Below, piece by piece: positions 12,693 through 24,959 of a stretch of 41,471 nt of DNA (position 1 is the stretch's first letter; every line of letters begins with the position of its first letter). Origin of the DNA: Conidiobolus incongruus B7586. Lineage: Eukaryota > Entomophthoromycota > Entomophthoromycetes > Entomophthorales > Conidiobolaceae. The position numbers and the translations under genes are program-made. Where the stretch lies: NCBI GenBank assembly GCA_000697335.1, contig JNEM01013660.1, positions 1-41,471 of the forward strand. The letters are read 5' to 3'. The notes beneath the pieces were generated by a model. The model did no database searches. It saw only the letters and a list, made by a program, of their open reading frames with translations, and had not been told where the DNA came from.

Positions 12693-15326
12693 TCACCAAT
12701 CCTTAGACTGTTTTTATTATTTAACTTTTTCATATCAATTGTACAAATATTTCGAAACCTCGTTGTATTTGAATGTTTTATTCAATTAAAATTTTTTATC
12801 ATTTAATTATATTTAAATATAAAAATATTATCAATCAATTGCTACTATGTAGAATAAAATCAATTTTTAAACTAATTATATATCATTTTATTTTGCTATT
12901 ATAATATATAACATGTTTTCATCATAACATACATATATATAATAATAATAAAATTTGGTATATATTAAATTTAGAGAATCTCAAAATATAATTATTGCAT
13001 TTATTTAGTGTACATTTTATATTTAAAATAATAGTATATTTCCCTTATGTTATATAATCATTATACCATTGATTTTAATGATATAGATCATTGGTGAATA
13101 TATCATTCAAAATTTTGCAATTATATTATATATTAATATCACCAATTTTTGAGTAGTATTATATTCAATTCTTAATCAACTAATAACTGAAAATTAATTT
13201 ATTTAAATCAAAGAAATTTTAGAATGAAAAAGTATAGTGAAGCTAATTAGCAATAGATATTATATATATATATATATATAATAAAAATATAATTTATTAT
13301 CCCAAAATTTGGAGAAAATTAAACCTGATAGAAATGAATATAATTTACTAATCATTCTAATTATATTTTTTAAATAAAATAACACTCTACTGAATAGCTA
13401 TATTTATAAATCTTTCAAATATAATAAAATAACTTATGATAGTTTTATTAAGTTTGTAATCAAATCAATTGATTTTACTTTAATATCACATAAATTTTAT
13501 TCCAATATCTGATTCTCTTCAAAATCAAGTACACATTCAATATTTTGAATTATAATTTGTATACGAATGATATAATGAAATGACAATTAGCAATTCTTCC
13601 AATATAATGTTTTTAATATGGATTTAATATTATATATATTAAGTATTTAAATGTCTATAATTATGATTATACCTAAATTACAAAAATCATATATTAGTAA
13701 TAATAAAATCTATTAGTATTTGGAATTGTATGGTATCGAAATATCAAGTTACAAAACGCCTATATTGATATATGATTTATAATTAACAATTGATTCTATT
13801 GATTACATTTGTTTGGGAATGATAATAATATATTTTTTGTTTTCTATTTCAGTTTTAATATCCATTATTGATCAAATATTATGGAAATTATCAAACTAAT
13901 TGAATCAAAATGAATATTTAATAGCTATTTAAACATAATTCAAAGTTATATGGATTATCTTTCATTTAACATATCCAATGCTTATTTTAATCAATTCTAT
14001 TTCTATTATTTAAAGCTAGCGACTATTTAATATTAAATTCAAAATAGCTAAAATATTCTTTATCATATACAATAAGCTTAAACCGTATTCAGTTTTGAAG
14101 TTGTATTTAATTTGAAATAATAGTCAAAACTCATTATTGAATATAAATCCAAGTAATAAGCAATTTTAATCATCAATATAAGTATTATTATTATTATTAG
14201 AACCAACGCATAATAAGCATAATTTCTAAAATGTCCTTAGTAATAATAATATATAAAAATAACTAAAGACTAATTACTGAATAGTTTACTGTGAATAGAA
14301 AATAGAATACTTTTTAAATGTGGCTTTAAAACCAATTCAATTAGTTACAAAAATGCATGTTTACAGTTATCAATCATATTAAATAATATATCTGATATTA
14401 GTAGAACCTTTTATAGCTTTATATTTCAAAAATATAGTCCTTACCTCAGATTAATAAATTTATCTATCAATATATATTTCTTGATCATCAAATTTTAATT
14501 TATGAACTTATTCAAAGATATAGTTTACAAAACATATCAATACATGTTTGATTCACAATAATAATACATATAATGTTCTAGAGTTATTCATTAAATTTGA
14601 TTATGATAAAATTAAATTATATTTATCACATTAAAGATTTTTCAAAATGTAGTAAATAAAAATTTCAAATTAGCAATTTATTGTAAAGCTTGAATATTAT
14701 GATCAAAATGTTATTAAATATTAAGTATACTCCAAATTTGTCCAATCACAAGTCTTTTTAGTCATCAAATTCAAAGGGGTTATAAGTCGGATTCTAGCGA
14801 TTATTTTATTTGAATGAATGGATTAGCTTCGCGAAATATGGATTCATATTTAGCATTGGTATTCAATTTTCAATCAATATTCATTTAATTATTTATTTTG
14901 TAAATAAATGAGTTATTTTTTAATAATCAAATTAGGTAATACAATAATCATAACTTTGTCATTAGCATTCAATAAGCATCTGTAGCTTATAGATAAAATT
15001 ATAATTTGATTATGATTCAAATTAGCGGAGAAAAATATTTAGTTAGGATATATCACTGGTATTTGCCAATACACAGGTTTAATTAAAAATAGTATGATAT
15101 TGGAATTGATTGTAAACAAGTCCCAAATAACAATTAATACCAGCACTTAGATAATGTCATTGTTTTAAAAATCTAATTTAAATAATGATTTGTATTATAT
15201 TAAAGCATAATCAAGCAAATTCATGCTATTATAATAAAATAGGTGGAGATGTGATTAATATTTTACATTTATTATATTCAGTTGAACACCATCTTTTCAG
15301 CACCATTTTTCTTTTGTATATTTTCA
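12693..15326. other. 2.6-kb AT-rich spacer
   Basis: No gene seen. It contains an AT dinucleotide run at 13257-13281 and a short ATT run near 14176-14190. The part from about 14700 to 15240 looks less monotonous (for example CAAAGGGGTTATAAGTCGG at about 14772-14790) and may be the RhoGEF promoter or 5' leader, but I found no definite element there. Confidence 0.5.
13257..13281. repeat. AT dinucleotide microsatellite
   Basis: About 12 uninterrupted TA units, seen directly in non-coding DNA. Confidence 0.9.
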
Positions 15327-18300
15327 ATGTCTCTATCTTCTGTTAATGAAAGTGATTTGATGATTTCGCCCCATTCTCACATTGATTATACTATTTGTAA
15401 CACTTCGGGAATTCCCAGGGATTATTCTCAGCTCAATACTCGTTCTTTAATTATTACTGAATCTGTATTGGAGCGGAAAAAATCCAAGAGATACAAAAAA
15501 CTCTGTCAATTAGCTCCAAGTCTAGGCAAGTATTTATACTTCCTCCACTCATTTCCTTCAATTTTGGCAAAATCTAGTTATTGATTTTAACATTATATCA
15601 TATGAAATATTTATACTTATATGAAACATAAGTGAATTAATTTGGACCAATTGATATTTATATTACGCTTGTTTTTGCTGTGAATTTTCTCACCATTAAT
15701 CATATATAAGCAAATATTTTACTAAATTATTTATTTTATAGGCTCACACTCAACTAGATTGAATCATACAGACTTTGATTCTTTTTCTGTGAACTCTATT
15801 CAAACCTCTATTGAAAAAGTTAGTTTGTTACATTTTTTATATACTGTATAGTTATTCATACATCCTGTTATTTAGAATTATCAAAGTTATTCTACTTTAG
15901 TACCTCATTAGTCTAATCAAACCATTCAATTTGCTCGCTTAAATTCAATTAAAAAACAAAATACTATGACTGTCCAATTATCTGAGGTATTTATATTTGT
16001 ATTCCCATATTTATTATACTAATAAATATTTTTAATACTTTAGGGTATTAAACAACAGATACAGAATGTATTTTAATTATTATTCTATATTTACTTTTTT
16101 ATTCATAACTATCAATTATTAGATTGATAAACCTGATCTCAATGCTTCGGAATCAGAGATATCTGACCTTTCTATTACTTTATCCACTCCAGCTGATAAT
16201 TCAGCTAATGTTGATATACATTTTGACTCTTTAAAAATCGATCAAGTATGAGTATTTTTGTACATTTTATTTTTTTCAATGTTAACTTAAATTCTATAGG
16301 GACTTTCACCAAATGGTGTCAATGTATATTATCCATATATTATTTTACTATTCAAGCTAATTTAAATTTTAGTCTGGTTCTAAATCTCCTTCAAGACGAC
16401 TCTCTCCTACACCTAGACGTGGATGTATTATTAAGCTATATCAATATGAATTCAAATTTCGGGAAGATTTAATATTAGTACAAAAAGTATATAATATTTT
16501 ATTACCTTGCTTATGTATTTATTAATCATATAATATTCTTCTAGCTATTTATGAAACGACTTAAAGAATCTAAAATGTTTCCTCCTAATTTTACTGAAGA
16601 AGTACTATCCGTTTTATTTTTCAAAATAACAACCTTCATCGATATTTCAAATGAATTAATTCATCTATTGGATAACAAGTTAGCCTTAGAAAATCAAAAC
16701 CACAGTGTGACTATTGGCGATGTTTTCCTAAATTGTGCACAATATCACTCATCCTTCATAGAATATTGTCAGCATTACCCTACAGCTAGAAATTTTTTTG
16801 CTAAACAATGTCAATCCAATCCCAAGTTCAGGCTTTGGATTGAGAATTGCCAAAGGCAAAGTACATTTAAAAAATATGGGCTTATTGGATTCTTAAAAAG
16901 TATCAAATTTCATTTAATTTCATATCCAAAATTTTTAACTGAAATCCTAAATAATACACCGAAAGATCACCCTGATTATATGCTAATTCCAGATGCAATC
17001 AATGAGATTGAAACCGTTTTAAAACAAATGCATGTCATATTGAATGCCACAGACACTAAGTCTTTATCATTTAACTCCGATCCTGGACTCTCAGAATGTG
17101 ATCCCGATTCTAGATCATCATCATCCTCAGTGTGTACTTCTCCAAACTCTACTCAACTATCTTTTACTCAACCCGAGCAAGTTAAATCCAGACCCCAATC
17201 ACCAGTTCCACAAGAACAGCCAAATCTGTTACAACCTGCCAATAGGTCTGGATTTAGAAAATCAATTCAAGCACCAGTAATCAAAATATACCCATCATTA
17301 TTTTCTATTCTTGACTAAATTAATGATTTATTTAGGTTGCTTCATGGTCACAAACTGTATCACAGGATGTTTTATCCAATCTCTCAACTGATGAAATCAA
17401 ACGCCAAGAAACTATATTTGAGTTGATCCAATCTGAAAAGGCCTTTGCAAAAGATTTAGAACTTATCACAGTAGTAAGTCAAAATTTAATCATTGAATGA
17501 CTAGTCATTAATTTGTTTTTAGTTGTTCGTTGACCCACTAAGAAAGGAGGATGTTTTTGATCCATCGTTCAGAGAAGCTGCTATTCACAAATTATTTTTT
17601 AATTATTTGGATATCGCTAAACTATCTCAAGAACTGGCCAATGCATTGGAATCGCGACATTCTCAAACTAAGGTGGTTGATAAGATTGGAGATATATTAT
17701 TACCTTGGTCTCAAAAATTGCACCCTTTCGATATTTATGGATCCAGAGTCCAATTTGCAAATGATTATTTTGTTAGTCAAAGGAACGAAAATCAGAAGTT
17801 TTCGGAATTTATAAAGAAATGTGACGCTAATCCTTTAGCAAACAAGTTATCCATGGATAGTTACATTAGTCGTCCCACTACCAGACTTGCAAGGTATCCT
17901 TTGTTGTTATCTTCTATTCTGAAGAAAACTCCCCCCGGTCATCCAGATCACATCACAGTTCATCAAGTCATTAACAATATAGAAACTCATCTCACCAAAA
18001 TTAACGAAGCCAAGGGCAATACTGATAGAAAATTAAGAATGGTTACCATCATTGATCGCTTGGAGTATAAAGGAGGCTCTATCTCAGACTTACACTTGGA
18101 TACACCTAATCGAGTCTTGGTAAAGGAGGGGATACTTAAATTATACAACCATTTCACTGTGAGAGTTTTCCTATTTGATCATCTATTATTACTTACACGT
18201 GAAAGACAATTAGCTGGGGATTTGGTTGAATATGAAGTTTATAAGAGGGTAATGATTATATTCATCTATAGATAATACCAAAATCTAACTTTTTTTAGCC

Positions 18301-18593
18301 ATTATTTTTATCTGAAATAGCTGTCTCTAATGAAGTGATAACCTCTGGTAGCTATGGATCATTAGTAAGCTTTCAATTATTATAAATATACTGTAATATA
18401 AAATATTAATTGCACTTTTTAGGGAATTTTTGATTCAATCATAGGAAAAGATTCATCTAAAGTAAACGAAGATTTGATGTTTAGTATTGTACATAAAGAG
18501 ACGATGGATACCTTTATACTATCCACCATTTCATTATTCGATCGTCAACACTGGATTGATGCTATTTTAAACGAAGCCGATAAATTTCACTAG
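15327..18593 (+). CDS. Rho guanine nucleotide exchange factor, tandem DH domains plus PH
   Basis: Twelve exons: 15327..15525, 15742..15818, 15912..15986, 16044..16067, 16123..16245, 16300..16323, 16373..16486, 16545..17276, 17336..17473, 17523..18248, 18299..18364, 18423..18593; 822 codons plus stop. DH domains release GDP from Rho GTPases, and PH domains aid membrane targeting. Residues 1-175 are Ser/Thr-rich. A first DH domain spans about 190-385 (CR1-like YEFKFREDLILVQK, IGDVFLNCAQYHSSFIEYC, NPKFRLWI), but its CR3 reads SIKFHLISYPKFL, lacking the usual P-QR--RYPLLL. A second DH spans about 470-665 with near-canonical CR3 RPTTRLARYPLLL, then a PH-like region to about 815 (VLVKEGILKLYN, RVFLFDHLLLLTR, terminal DRQHWIDAIL). 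A Ser/Pro/Gln linker separates the DH domains. Intron 1 needs a GC donor; all later introns are phase 0. Start chosen at ATG 15327 because the frame upstream has only TTG. Confidence 0.87.
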
Positions 18594-20328
18594 ATCTCAT
18601 TTATATCGAGTTTTCTTTTGTATATTACAGTTCAAAATATATTTAATTTGATTATTAGCTTGCTTTTTTTTAATAAAATTTTATGAAAATATCCTATATT
18701 GTAACTTGCAAATTATTTACTGAATATAATTATATTCAACTTAGCGTCTATATATCAATATATTGAACTTATTTTAAGTTAATTTCTTCTATTATAATAA
18801 AGTGAATTTTTATTTTGATATATTTCATCAAATAATTGAATCAGAAGATTAGATTAACAATATTAATAATTTGTTTATTATTTAATTAATACAATTTCTG
18901 TTGATTTTATCTTTTATTTTAACATAAATTAAAATAATTGATAATTGATTGACGAAATATATCAAGTATTTGTTCAATATTTTTGAAATTATTGCATATA
19001 ATATGACAGAATCAATGACAAATAAATTTTATTAGGAAGTTAAATTTGTAAAATATAGATTATTATTAATTTACAGAATAATATTCCTAATAGCATATTT
19101 TCATATATATTATCTTTATCTGTTGAATCAATATTTTGTTGATGAAACTGCACATATTTAATATGACTGATTAGTTAATTAATTTAATGTGTTAATCAAC
19201 AGACTAATAATAAAACTTATGAATTTTATAATTTAACATATTTGAAAATTAACTATAATTAGATAGAATTTGAGCCATTAATATTGACAATAGATTTTAT
19301 GCACTGTGTTATATGAGATTGTTTCAAGTAGATCAGTTCACTTTGAATGATTTTACATTACATATTGTGGGAGTGATGATCAATGTTATCAAGCTTTGGA
19401 TCAACGTAATGAAACAACCAGACAGTAAAAGAAGTTGAAGAGGATTTATATCATTGAGGGTATATGTTTCTTAGTTTCAACCAGATAATTTTCAATTAGG
19501 AATTAGTTTAATATAATTACTCAACCATTTTGTTTTAAAGTTAAAGAATATTAATTATAAATTGAAAATGATAAATTGAATGGTAGTATCTGACATATAT
19601 AATTATAATTATAAAATATTAATATTTATATAAATTTTAAATTCATTAATAAAAAAATGAAATATAATAATATATTTGGAAACAATTTTAATTCTGTCAT
19701 CAATTTACACGAAAACCAGGTAATATATCCTACATTTTTGAACTTCGAAACTCATTTTCCTAATATTTTATTCAATTAAATTTGATTAAACATTTGTTAA
19801 AAAGCTCGGAATAATAAAAATTTTATTGATGAGCATTGTGGATTGATTTAGAATTCTGGAATGGACCAATGATAACCAGGTCTGGTAAATTCAGCGCTTA
19901 GACTAAAAGAGTAAGCTCTAAGTGATTCAATAGGAAATGAATTTATCTAAATTAAATACTCAGAGCCCATAATGATATTTAGTAATTGGATTAAGGGTAG
20001 TTCAATCAATCTCAAGTTTTAAATTTAAACCAAAATAATTGTCGTAGGGAGTCCTAAATAAGGTAATTTGATTGGAAATTCTGATATATAAACTAAACAG
20101 CATTCAAAAAGACTCCTGAATACTTGATTCTTATCAACTAACTTATTAAAATATATTAATAAATTAATTATATTTTTAAGAGTCTGTTTTGTATCTTTGG
20201 ATGGTCAAAGGGAATTAAAGCTGAACTTTACCTTCATTCAAATCAATTTATTCTCTTTGTATTTTTAGTAAGCCTTTTTCTTATCTGTGTTATATATATT
20301 AATTTCTTTGAACTTTGAAACTTGAAAA
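18594..20328. other. 1.7-kb spacer with two compositionally richer patches
   Basis: Mostly AT-rich. Two patches look less random: 19290-19480, containing a 41-codon ORF (19313-19438), and 19700-20330, upstream of the WHI2-like gene, containing short inverted repeats. Both are discussed as findings. No tRNA A/B boxes were convincing. Confidence 0.45.
19313..19438 (+). CDS. Short ORF of 41 codons, doubtful
   Basis: ATG-led frame coding for a mixed-composition peptide that starts MRLFQVDQFTLNDFTLHIVG. It stands out from surrounding AT-rich spacer in codon mix. A GT at about 19408 and an AG at about 19477 could be an intron, so it may be an exon or a fragment of a gene. The FQVD...L..HIVG pattern faintly recalls OB-fold proteins of the RPA2 type, but this is too short to claim. 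Confidence 0.2.
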   Translation: MRLFQVDQFTLNDFTLHIVGVMINVIKLWINVMKQPDSKRS

Positions 20329-21268
20329 ATGACTGAAGTATCAACTATGAACGAAAGTCCCATTACTTCGGTAGCCCAGGATTATGACGCTCAAGCTTCT
20401 AATCAAGCCACTTCCCTTCTTCCTCCCATTCTTCATTTGGATTTGAGAGGTGTTAAAATTGATTTGGACAGAGAAACCTTAGTAAATTTGCCTGAGAGCA
20501 TTCTCATTGTCATGTTCCCTAACGGAGTATTACTTAGTAAACCTCCAAGCTCCGAAAATGAGAGTGAGCAAGAGCCAGACTTATCTAATATGGAATTGGG
20601 AACAGCAGACGATCATATTATTTATGTAGATTTTAGCCACGATTTACTTGAATATATACTGAATTTTTATCAACTTTTACATAAATCGGATCCAATGCAC
20701 GACTTGGACTTATCTCACCTATTTGGTATCCCTTCAGGGCCTCATAGTCCTTTTTATGGCAAAAAAGCTTTTATAATCCTTAGAGAAGAGCTAGACTATT
20801 TCCCAATAACAGATAAACACCATCCTCTTCTCAAAACTAAGTGTGGCGAATATTTATTAAACTGTTCGAATATATTTGATCCATTCGAAAGGAATATCCA
20901 CGGAGGAAATAACCATGCTGAACGCCAGCTAGTCGATATGCTCTGCGTTTCCGGATTCCAGAGAGAAGACCAATGGGGTTATCGAGGTATTGAGCCCAAT
21001 CGCTCAACTCTTGTAAGTATATCCCTCGTTCAGCTTGAAGCAAATGCCAAGGCTATTCAAAGTGGTGTCACTCAGAAGCTGCTACTCTTTTGGAGAAAAC
21101 CTGCTGTAAGTTCTTGTTTTACTCATCCATTCAATTGATATCTAATTTGTTTTTTAGAGAAAATGTTGGTGGGATATTGAAGAAATTAAGATACAAAATC
21201 AAGATCAATTCAATTTAGTTAGATTATGGTCCAGAAGAATTTGGACATTGGAGCTAGCTCTTCTTTAA
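20329..21268 (+). CDS. WHI2-like BTB/POZ-domain protein
   Basis: Exons 20329..21105 and 21158..21268 (phase-0 intron of 52 nt) give 295 codons plus stop. In yeast, Whi2 works with the phosphatases Psr1/Psr2 in the general stress response and in restraining TORC1 under low amino acids; that role is family knowledge and is not shown here. In the sequence: a BTB/T1-like fold at about residues 33-117 (LHLDLRGVKIDLDRETLVNL, LPESILIVMFPNG, IYVDFSHDLLEYILNFYQ), split by an acidic Ser/Glu insert at about 67-95. A second conserved block follows (GKKAFIILREELDYFPI, CGEYLL, FEAQ-like variable part). The C-terminal signature RKCWWDIEEI ... VRLWSRRIWTLELALL is typical of fungal WHI2-like proteins. An upstream ATG choice at 20329 has good AAAATGA context; an internal Met at codon 7 is possible. 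Confidence 0.82.
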
Positions 21269-22278
21269 ACCTATTCTATATCAATTTTTATTCAATCTGC
21301 TGTATAATTTAGTTAGTATTATTCTCTCTTCGCTTTTGTTATAAATTTGGTTTTTCAGTATTAACTCCGATTCGATTTGATTGCTGAATAACTTAAGCCT
21401 ATAGTAATATTCCCGAGCTCATAAACTTAATACTCTTAGTTCATATATAATCAAAGTCAATAAAACATTTTTGACCTATTTACAATCTTATCATTATTGA
21501 TATTAGTTGCTTAACTTGATTTCAATACTTAAATTTCTTGAATGTAGTTATTAATATTATACTTGGGCTAGTTGATCAATATTGAATTATAATGATATAT
21601 TTACAAGTATTATTTAATTATAATTTTATTGAAGATTGACTTTAATCATGTGCTTATTTCGAACAAAAAGTGTATTGTTCTTTGAATTAAAATAATACAG
21701 TGTGCTGTTTATTTGGTAATGAAATTTATAGTGATTTTGAATATTGAATCCCAAATATAATTTTTTTACAGCAGTCATACTCTATTATATTATATTATAT
21801 TTATCTCTTGATATATAATTACTCTTTTCCCACTTACTAATTGAAAAATAATATGTCTATATCTGTTAACTCCATTCTAATTTTACTAATTTAACTATCA
21901 ATGATATAAAGAATTTAATCATTTGACATAAAATTAATTAATTGAAATTTCAGGGTATAATGCAATATGGAAAAATTATTCTTAATTATTATTGGATGAA
22001 TCCAAGGAATTTTAAAAGATGATTGGATCATTTGATCAGATATGAAATCACATATTATTTTCAAAATAATTTTATTTTTCATATTTATAAAAATATCCTA
22101 ATATTCGAATCTTTTCAATAATTGTTAATCATATAAAAGGACTGCTATACTTGATAATTTTTAAAAATAATATTTCTTTTTTTATTAATTATTATATATT
22201 CTCTCGTTTTTATCAAATATCATTTATCTTGATTTAATATAAATTATTCTATCAACTAAAATATAATAACAAATTACT
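21269..22278. other. 1-kb AT-rich spacer
   Basis: AT-rich, with a short TATTA pentanucleotide run at about 21783-21800. No ORF, RNA gene or repeat of note. It must hold the WHI2-like terminator region and the promoter of the ClpX gene. Confidence 0.5.
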
Positions 22279-24330
22279 ATGCTATCCGCTTTATCTAAAA
22301 GAAAATTGCACTTCTCTTCTCATTTAGTTAATAATCTAAAACTAAGGCCCTTGACTACTTCTTATATTCAACTTCGGTATCATAATAATGGAAATAAAGA
22401 CACTAATTCTAACTCTACCAAAGCTCCTACAAATAATTTAAAATCCCCCCTCAAAGAACCTATAATTGCAGCTTCCATTTCCAAGAAGAGCTTAGCTAGT
22501 AACTTTTTCAACAAAGTTCCAGGTAATTTATATATCTTTTATCCTTCTAATATCTATCTACCAACTCTTTGCTAAATTTGATTTTTGTGATCTAGATTCT
22601 CCGCCTATTAATAATTCTACTAAGAAAGAAACACAATCTATTTATACTAACAAGACTGATCTTCCATCATATTCAACTTTTGGCTCTGGATTTGAACATA
22701 TTGCTGATAATGCTAAAGAAAACTGCACTAACGAAAACTCTTATAGTCTTTTCATGGATAATCCAAGAGTGGTAAATTGAATTATTTTTAATATCATAAG
22801 CGTTTTTGTATTTATTTATTATTTTAGTTAGTAAAATATTTAGATGAATATGTTATTGGTCAAGATAGAGCCAAAAAGATTTTAGCTGTTGCTGTTTTTA
22901 ATCATTATAGCAGAGTTAGAGCAAATCTTCGAAGACGAGCTCAAAATAAAAAAGCAAACTCTTCTAATGACCACTCCGAAATGTCTATCTCGGAAAGAAA
23001 TATTATTGCTAACCAAAGAGGTAAAATAATATTTTTCTTTGTATCTTTAATTTAAATTTATATTAATATTATTAAATTTCAGTGGCTTTACCAGTCACTA
23101 CACCTAGTACTTTTCAATATCATCACCTTAAAAGAAACTGGATAAATCCCAATACCAGTGGTAATCCATCAGATCCTTTAGAGTTTGAAGAAGAAAAATG
23201 CCCATCAACACATAATACCACTATTTGTGAGAAGAGCAACGTCCTTTTACTTGGTCCCACAGGTTCAGGAAAAACTTTGCTAGTGAAAACTTTGGCTAAG
23301 GCTCTAAAGGTTCCATTCTCTATGTCTGATGCTACTACATTTACTCAAGCTGGCTATGTTGGGGAAGATGTAGAATTAGTTATCCAGCGTTTACTTCAAA
23401 ATTGTGATTATGATGTCACTCGAGCTGAACAAGGAATAGTTTTCATTGATGAAATTGACAAAATTGCAAGAAGACCAGATACTTTGTCAGTTTCAAAAGA
23501 TGTGTCAGGTGAAGGAGTTCAACAAGCACTATTAAAAATGCTCGAAGGTACTACTGTAACGATTACTGATAAAGGAGGAGCTTCTTCTATTCGTAAAGGT
23601 TCAGCATCTAGTTCCAGCTCAGTTAAGGGAGATGTTTTTACTGTTGATACTTCTAATATTTTGTTCATATTAAGCGGAGCTTTTATCGGTTTAGACAAAC
23701 TAATTACTAATAGAATTTCTAAATCTTCCATTGGATTTGATGCACCCATTAAACCCAAAAATTCGTCCAAATCACAAGATACTACATCTGAAAAGCTCAA
23801 ATTAGTGGAACCTACTGATCTTGTCAAGTTTGGCCTTATACCTGAATTCATTGGAAGATTACCTATAATTGCTACAGTGTCTCAACTGACTCAAGAAGCT
23901 CTAGTTCGAGCTCTTACAGAGCCACGTAATTCATTAATTAAGCAATATCAAGCTTTATTTGCTTTGAATGATGTAAGTTTATTTTTAAAATGAGTTATAT
24001 TTTATCTAATCTTTATTTTAGATTGACATCCGATTTTCCCAAAATGCATTACATACTATTGCTAAAGAAGCTTTAGAGAACCAAACAGGTGCTAGAGGTC
24101 TTCGTCGAATTATGGAAAATTTACTCTTAGAGCCTATGTATGAAGCTCCTGGATCCTCAATCAGACATATCATTATTACCACGAGTAAAGAAGATGGTAG
24201 CTTAAAATCACACTATTTTACTCAGGATCAAGAAGTGGAAGCTATCCAACTCTGCTCTCAAGACGACTTGAACTTTGAGTCATCATCCTCAAGAGCTGAA
24301 GAATCTACCCAAAGAGCCGTGTCCGTTTAA
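22279..24330 (+). CDS. MCX1: Mitochondrial AAA+ unfoldase ClpX
   Basis: Exons 22279..22522, 22596..22771, 22828..23020, 23083..23972 and 24022..24330 give 603 codons plus stop. ClpX unfolds proteins in the mitochondrial matrix; with ClpP it feeds a protease, and without ClpP it remodels clients such as ALA synthase. The N-terminus ([14 protein letters not shown]...) is basic with few acids, fitting a mitochondrial presequence. There is no N-terminal zinc-finger domain, as in other mitochondrial ClpX. Motifs: [10 protein letters not shown] at about 145; Walker A GPTGSGKT 262-269; pore loop GYVGEDVE; Walker B IVFIDEID 323-330; IGF loop at 421-423 (SSIGFDAP); [13 protein letters not shown]; sensor-2 [10 protein letters not shown]. 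Insertions: a charged stretch before Walker A ([10 protein letters not shown]) and a Ser-rich loop ([16 protein letters not shown]). The retained IGF tripeptide suggests that a ClpP partner exists. The symbol follows yeast and is an inference. Confidence 0.92.
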
Positions 24331-24959
24331 TTTTGATCTAGCTTCTTTGGAACATTGTAGCTAATATTGTTTCGTAATAGTACTGTATTATTTTAACATG
24401 ATTAAATATGCTTTGTTCATATACATTCGATATTCAATATAATTTTTTGTAAATTATTGATTCTTTGATATATATAAACTAGGTTACTTTATATATTTAT
24501 AATGATATTTGAATTTTAGAGAAATAATAATTTTATCTACAAGTTATGATCAAATTTGAATCAAAATTAGTAATGTAAACATTTACAATTTTAATTTGCA
24601 TATTATAAATCAAATAATAGCATGATTATAGTATAGTTAACTATGAGTAATATCTCATATTTGAGACACATAATATTTTTACATATTTCTATCTGTACTT
24701 GTCAGTCGAATTATATATATTAATAAACTCTAAATACTCAATTTTATAATTATTAATAAATCATGGAGAAACCATAAGTCAAATTTTGATTAATATTCTA
24801 TTAATACAACATGATTCACCTATGAATGAATATTAATTAATTGAATAAATAGTGAGAAATAAATTAATTTCACGCAACAATAGTAGCAAAAAGCTCAAAA
24901 CTGATAGTAAATATTATTTTAATTATATATATAATGACAATTTGATTAATTTTAACTAG
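24331..24959. other. AT-rich gap holding the unresolved 5' end of PNKP
   Basis: 630 bp between the ClpX stop and the first clear PNKP exon. Reading back from 24960, stops close the PNKP frame, so a first coding exon should lie here. One candidate is the ATG at 24643 followed directly by a GTAAT donor at 24647 (exon ATGA, phase 1). Other ATGs give the wrong phase or hit stops. No other feature was seen. Confidence 0.45.

Noticed and set aside
19372-19381. GTGATGATCA resembling a box C of a C/D snoRNA
   Set aside because: No box D at a proper distance and no terminal stem; the stretch is also inside a short ORF.
19975-20015. GTAGTTCAATCAATC resembling a tRNA B box
   Set aside because: The match to GGTTCGANTCC is poor, with no A box or acceptor stem upstream.
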